Below, piece after piece: positions 7,606 to 10,744 of a stretch of DNA of 10,744 nt. The notes beneath the pieces were generated by a model. The model was not told the DNA's origin, did no database searches, and saw nothing but the letters and a program-made list of their open reading frames with translations. Source of the DNA: PALSA-1355 sp035496575 (GTDB lineage: Bacteria > Planctomycetota > Planctomycetia > Pirellulales > PALSA-1355); contig DATJEN010000003.1 of NCBI GenBank assembly GCA_035496575.1, positions 1 through 10,744 of the forward strand, given 5' to 3'. How positions within the stretch are numbered: position 1 is the stretch's first letter; each line of letters opens with the position of its first letter. The position numbers and the translations under genes are program-made.

Positions 7606-7636
7606 TTGGCAAACCGCCAGTAAACTCGGGTAGATT
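7606..7636 (+). promoter_or_regulatory. Putative promoter of the SpoIIE-MFS-enolase operon
   Basis: TTGGCA at 7606-7611 matches 5 of 6 bases of a -35 box. TAGATT at 7631-7636 matches 4 of 6 of a -10 box, with a long 19-base spacer. It lies between the hairpin at 7551-7575 and the start at 7676, where an operon promoter is needed. A ribosome binding site, AAAGG at 7664-7668, follows seven bases before the ATG. The weak -10 and long spacer suggest an activator-dependent or non-housekeeping promoter, or a chance match. Confidence 0.3.
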
Positions 7637-7675
7637 GATCCCATTCGATAACGAACTTGAACTAAAGGCTCGGCC

Positions 7676-8986
7676 ATGCTGCAGCGACGACGACCGTGGC
7701 AGGAGGAATTGGCGATTATCGATCGCACGATGAGGGCTATTTCTGGCATCCTCGACCCCGAGGAGCTCGTCAAGACGTATTGGAGCGGAGTCGGCGAGCT
7801 GATTTCCATCCAGGATTACGTGGCGCTGTCGCGACGAAACGTTGAGCCGCCCGGCTACCTCATCACACGCTCATCGCGGTTCTCCGAGCACTTCAATCCT
7901 TGGACCGAGCGAGATCGGCTTCCGCGTTTATCGGGCGGCCTGCTGGGCGAGATCATCTACGCAAACGAACCGCGCGTGATCGACGATCTGCCGGCTTGCT
8001 TGTCGGCGGACGATCCCGCCCGGTTTTACCTGGAGGGCTTTCAGTCGCTGGTCGCGTTGCCGCAGTACGATGCGGGCGAGTCGCTCAATGCCACAATCAT
8101 GCTCATCAGGTCGGGCGGCGCCATCGATCACTCCATGATCCCGACTCTGCATTGGCAGGGAGGATTGTTTGGGCGCGGCACTCAGAACTTGGTCTTGCGC
8201 AACCAGCTCAGCGATGCGCTCGCAGCGCTCGATCGAGAGCTGCAAATCGTCGGAGCCATTCAGCGGTCGCTTTTGCCCAGCCGGCTGCCGGCCATCACGG
8301 GTTTTGAATTGGCGGCCCACTATGAAACGAGTGCCCGCGCGGGCGGCGATTACTATGATTTCTTTCCGCTCGCCGACGGGCATTGGGGGCTGTTTATCGC
8401 CGACGTCTCTGGGCATGGCACGCCGGCCGCCGTCCTGATGGCCATCACCCACGCGATTGCCCACGCGCAGCCCGGCAAGCACTCGCCGCCGGCCGCCTTG
8501 CTTCAATATCTGAATGATCAGCTCACGAGCGCCTACACGCGCGAGGGAACTTTTGTAACCGCGTTCTATGCCGTGCTCGATCCGGCGTCTCGCACCCTGA
8601 CCTATTCCAGAGCCGGCCACAATCCACCGCGGCTGCTGCATCAGGGCCGCGTGGGGTCTTTGATCGAAGTCGGTGGTTTTCCGTTGGGCGTCTTGCCAAA
8701 CCAGACTTTTGACGAAGCGGTCATGACGCTCGAGCCGAACGACCTCTTGCTGCTGTACACCGACGGCATCACCGAGGCCGCAGCACCCAACGGCAGCCCG
8801 ACGGGCGGATCGAGTTTTGGAATCGACAGGCTCGATCAACTGCTCGTCGAGGGTTCGACCGACAGCCCAAACCAGTGCATCGCCAAGATTCGAGCCGCGG
8901 TGGCCGCGTTCACGCACGACGCCCCGCCCAGCGATGACCAAACCCTGATCGCGATACGCTGCGCCGCGGCCACGAATCCATCATGA
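7676..8986 (+). CDS. GAF-like/SpoIIE-family (RsbU-type) PP2C serine phosphatase
   Basis: This is a 436-residue cytosolic protein with no signal peptide or membrane helix. Residues about 10-170 resemble a GAF-type sensory domain (SGGLLGEIIYANEPRVIDDL is typical of such folds). A helical linker at about 175-205 leads through AIQRSLLP into a SpoIIE domain (about 215-430). All the acidic metal sites expected of an active PP2C-like phosphatase are present: D225 in RAGGDYYDFF, D243 in ADVSGHG, D363 in YTDGITEA and D421 in DDQTL. Such enzymes dephosphorylate phosphoserine or phosphothreonine on STAS-domain anti-sigma antagonists, often controlling sigma factors. The small ligand sensed by the N-terminal domain is unknown. 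AAAGG at 7664-7668 supports the ATG at 7676. The stop overlaps the next start as ATGA, so it is translationally coupled to the transporter. No kinase or STAS partner lies in this window. Confidence 0.88.
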   Translation: MLQRRRPWQEELAIIDRTMRAISGILDPEELVKTYWSGVGELISIQDYVALSRRNVEPPGYLITRSSRFSEHFNPWTERDRLPRLSGGLLGEIIYANEPRVIDDLPACLSADDPARFYLEGFQSLVALPQYDAGESLNATIMLIRSGGAIDHSMIPTLHWQGGLFGRGTQNLVLRNQLSDALAALDRELQIVGAIQRSLLPSRLPAITGFELAAHYETSARAGGDYYDFFPLADGHWGLFIADVSGHGTPAAVLMAITHAIAHAQPGKHSPPAALLQYLNDQLTSAYTREGTFVTAFYAVLDPASRTLTYSRAGHNPPRLLHQGRVGSLIEVGGFPLGVLPNQTFDEAVMTLEPNDLLLLYTDGITEAAAPNGSPTGGSSFGIDRLDQLLVEGSTDSPNQCIAKIRAAVAAFTHDAPPSDDQTLIAIRCAAATNPS

Positions 8987-10314
8987 CCCCGAATCCCTTG
9001 CAGTCCACAGCTTCCAGCGTGCCGGCCACGGCTGTGCGCTGGAACGTCGTGTTGCTTCTGATGGCGATGGCCTTCATGTGTCATTTCAATCGCATTAGCA
9101 TGCCGGTGGCCGGCACTGCCAGGATCATGGAAGAGTACGACATCGATAAGGTCAGCATGGGGATGGTTTACTCGTGCTACTTGCTCGTGTACACGATTTT
9201 CATGATCCCCGGCGGCTGGCTCATTGATCGAAAGGGCGCTAAATTCGCCCTGGCGGCGATGGGGCTGGCATCAGCGGTGTTTGTGTTTCTCACCGGCAGC
9301 ATCGGCTTCGTGACCGTTCCGGCGCTGGTTCTGCCGGCGCTGTTTGTCGTCCGCTCAATGACCGGACTGGTAAGCGTGCCGATGCATCCTGGCGCTGCCG
9401 GCGTGGTCGCGTCCTGGATGCCACGACAAAGTCTCGCTCGCGCCAACGGCCTGGTAACGGCGGCGGCGCTTCTGGGAATTGCCAGCACGTACTATTTGTT
9501 CGGCATGCTCATCGATCGCTTTGCGTGGCCCATCGCGTTCATGATCTCGGGAGGAGTGACGCTTGTGATCGCGGTCGCGTGGACGTTCTATGCGACGAAC
9601 GAACCGGCCGGCCATCCGCGCGTCAGCGACGCCGAGTTGCAACTGATTATCGGCCACTCAACCGATGCGCCGCAGTCGGTCGATCACGCGACATGGTATT
9701 CGTTGCTCGCTAATCGCAGCCTGGTATTGCTGACCTTGAGCTACTCCGCGGTGGGCTACTTTCAGTACTTGTTCTTCTATTGGCTCGAATATTATTTCAA
9801 AGACGTCTTGAAGCTCGACACGGACACCAGTCGTCTGTACGCCACCCTCCCTACGTTGTCGATGGCCGCGGGCATGTTTCTGGGCGGTTGGATCGCCGAC
9901 GAGTTGAGCCGGCGTGCCGGCGCGCGCCGTGGTCGAGCGCAGGTGGCCGTGGGTGGGTTGTTGGCGGGGACCGTGTTTCTAGGTCTCGGAGTTTTCGCTC
10001 ACGACCCGCGCTGGATTGTTGCCTGGTTCTCATTAGCGATGGCTGCCGTGGGGATGAGCGAAGGTCCGTTCTGGGTCACGGCGAATGAATTGGGCGGCTC
10101 GCAAGGCGGGGCCTCCGCCGCCATCTTCAATACCGGGGGCAATTTCGGTGGAATTCTCGCCCCCGTGGCGACGCCGCTGCTGAGCAATTACCTCGGCTGG
10201 CAAGGCGCCTTGCCCGTCGCCGGCTTTTTCTGCCTGGTCGGCGCCGCCTTGTGGATCTGGATCCATCCAGACGAGCGCTTGCGGCTGCAAACGGCGACGA
10301 CGGTGACGGGATGA
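8983..10314 (+). CDS. MFS transporter, anion:cation symporter (ACS)-like
   Basis: The 443-residue protein has about 12 predicted membrane segments in two halves. The first begins at about residue 19 (NVVLLLMAMAFMCHF). The classic loop 2-3 motif is GGWLIDRKGAK at 77-87, including D82 and R83. The matching second-half motif GGWIADELSRR contains D306. A long hydrophilic loop between the halves lies at about 208-245. The overall pattern fits the major facilitator superfamily, most like the ACS branch that imports organic anions such as sugar acids (hexuronate, galactonate and related carboxylates); this subfamily call is inferred. It overlaps the SpoIIE gene upstream and the enolase-family gene downstream by ATGA, so the three are likely one translationally coupled operon. 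The substrate is probably the one acted on by the downstream enzyme. Confidence 0.87.
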   Translation: MTPNPLQSTASSVPATAVRWNVVLLLMAMAFMCHFNRISMPVAGTARIMEEYDIDKVSMGMVYSCYLLVYTIFMIPGGWLIDRKGAKFALAAMGLASAVFVFLTGSIGFVTVPALVLPALFVVRSMTGLVSVPMHPGAAGVVASWMPRQSLARANGLVTAAALLGIASTYYLFGMLIDRFAWPIAFMISGGVTLVIAVAWTFYATNEPAGHPRVSDAELQLIIGHSTDAPQSVDHATWYSLLANRSLVLLTLSYSAVGYFQYLFFYWLEYYFKDVLKLDTDTSRLYATLPTLSMAAGMFLGGWIADELSRRAGARRGRAQVAVGGLLAGTVFLGLGVFAHDPRWIVAWFSLAMAAVGMSEGPFWVTANELGGSQGGASAAIFNTGGNFGGILAPVATPLLSNYLGWQGALPVAGFFCLVGAALWIWIHPDERLRLQTATTVTG

Positions 10315-10744
10315 AGATCTCCAAAATTGATTGCCATGTGCTTTTGGTCCCAAACTACGACCCATCGGCCTGCTCGTCGGCGCAGGATGATCTCGTGGTC
10401 GAGGTGCACACCGATGAAGGCCTCATCGGGATCGGCGAAACGGACACTAATCCTTGGATTGCCCGCGAGTGTATCCGCGCCCGTGGCACACACTGCATGG
10501 GGCTGGGGCTCGAAGAGATGCTGCTCGGCGCCGACCCGCTAGAGCCCGAAACGATCTGGCAAAAGCTGTACTCGGGATCGAAGATGACTGGCCGCCGTGG
10601 CGCCTTGATCTGCGCGATGGGCGCGATCGACATGGCGCTGTGGGATATCAAGGGGCAGGCGCTCGGGGTGCCGATCTTCGAACTGCTTGGCGGCGCCCGC
10701 AATCCCCACTGCAAGCCGTATGCGTCTTTGCTCCCGCAAGGCCA
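10311..10744 (+). CDS. Mandelate racemase/muconate lactonizing enzyme family protein (3' truncated)
   Basis: The ATG at 10311 overlaps the transporter stop (ATGA) and the frame stays open to the end of the window, giving 144 residues. These cover the N-terminal capping domain of the enolase superfamily: a first strand MKISKIDCHVLLVP, the strand pair LVVEVHTDEGLIGIGE, and the late signature G104-AIDMALWDIKG followed by GVPIFELLGGA. The family abstracts a proton next to a carboxylate, giving racemases, cycloisomerases and sugar-acid dehydratases. The catalytic Lys/His and the metal-binding Asp/Glu residues lie in the barrel beyond the window, so the reaction cannot be stated. The neighbouring ACS-like transporter favours a sugar-acid dehydratase, by inference. 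Confidence 0.9.
   Translation, partial: MKISKIDCHVLLVPNYDPSACSSAQDDLVVEVHTDEGLIGIGETDTNPWIARECIRARGTHCMGLGLEEMLLGADPLEPETIWQKLYSGSKMTGRRGALICAMGAIDMALWDIKGQALGVPIFELLGGARNPHCKPYASLLPQG

Noticed and set aside
7928..8941. Minus-strand frame of 337 codons opposite the SpoIIE gene
   Set aside because: No recognisable motif, and it overlaps a gene with all PP2C metal-binding residues intact.

Overview
The window looks like chromosomal DNA from a planctomycete, probably a relative of the Pirellulales. This is an inference from content, not from a marker gene. The DNA is GC-rich, and all six genes are on the + strand. They include a giant secreted protein built from Calx-beta repeats with a SdrD-type B domain, a secreted beta-propeller fused to a di-haem cytochrome, a DUF6624 protein, a PEP-CTERM-anchored phosphatase, a SpoIIE-type phosphatase, and an MFS transporter next to an enolase-superfamily enzyme. 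No tRNA, rRNA, CRISPR array, insertion sequence or phage gene was seen, and no gene-free stretch is longer than about 160 bases.

Layout. (1) 1-3198: the C-terminal 1065 residues of a large extracellular adhesin-like protein; its start lies outside the window. It is followed by a perfect 8-bp GC hairpin (3223-3241) and then a good sigma70-like promoter (3248-3276). (2) 3357-5162 and 5195-5842: a probable two-gene unit, a secreted YVTN-propeller/di-haem cytochrome followed 32 bases later by a DUF6624 protein. (3) 5959-7545: a secreted phosphatase related to SapM, with an added C-terminal DNRLRE-like beta domain and a PEP-CTERM sorting tail, preceded by a clear ribosome binding site and followed by a 9-bp hairpin (7551-7575). 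(4) 7676 to the window end: a tightly coupled operon in which a GAF-like/SpoIIE (RsbU-type) phosphatase, an MFS organic-anion transporter and a mandelate racemase/muconate lactonizing enzyme homologue overlap by ATGA at both junctions. The last gene runs off the window.

How the genes fit together. The first half is about the cell surface and periplasm: adhesion, electron transfer or peroxidase-like chemistry, and phosphate release. The second half looks like uptake and catabolism of a sugar acid or other carboxylate, made in fixed ratio with a signalling phosphatase. The most unusual points are that phosphatase-transporter-enolase coupling and the domain composition of the anchored SapM-like phosphatase. 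I did not find a clearly new defence or mobile system here.
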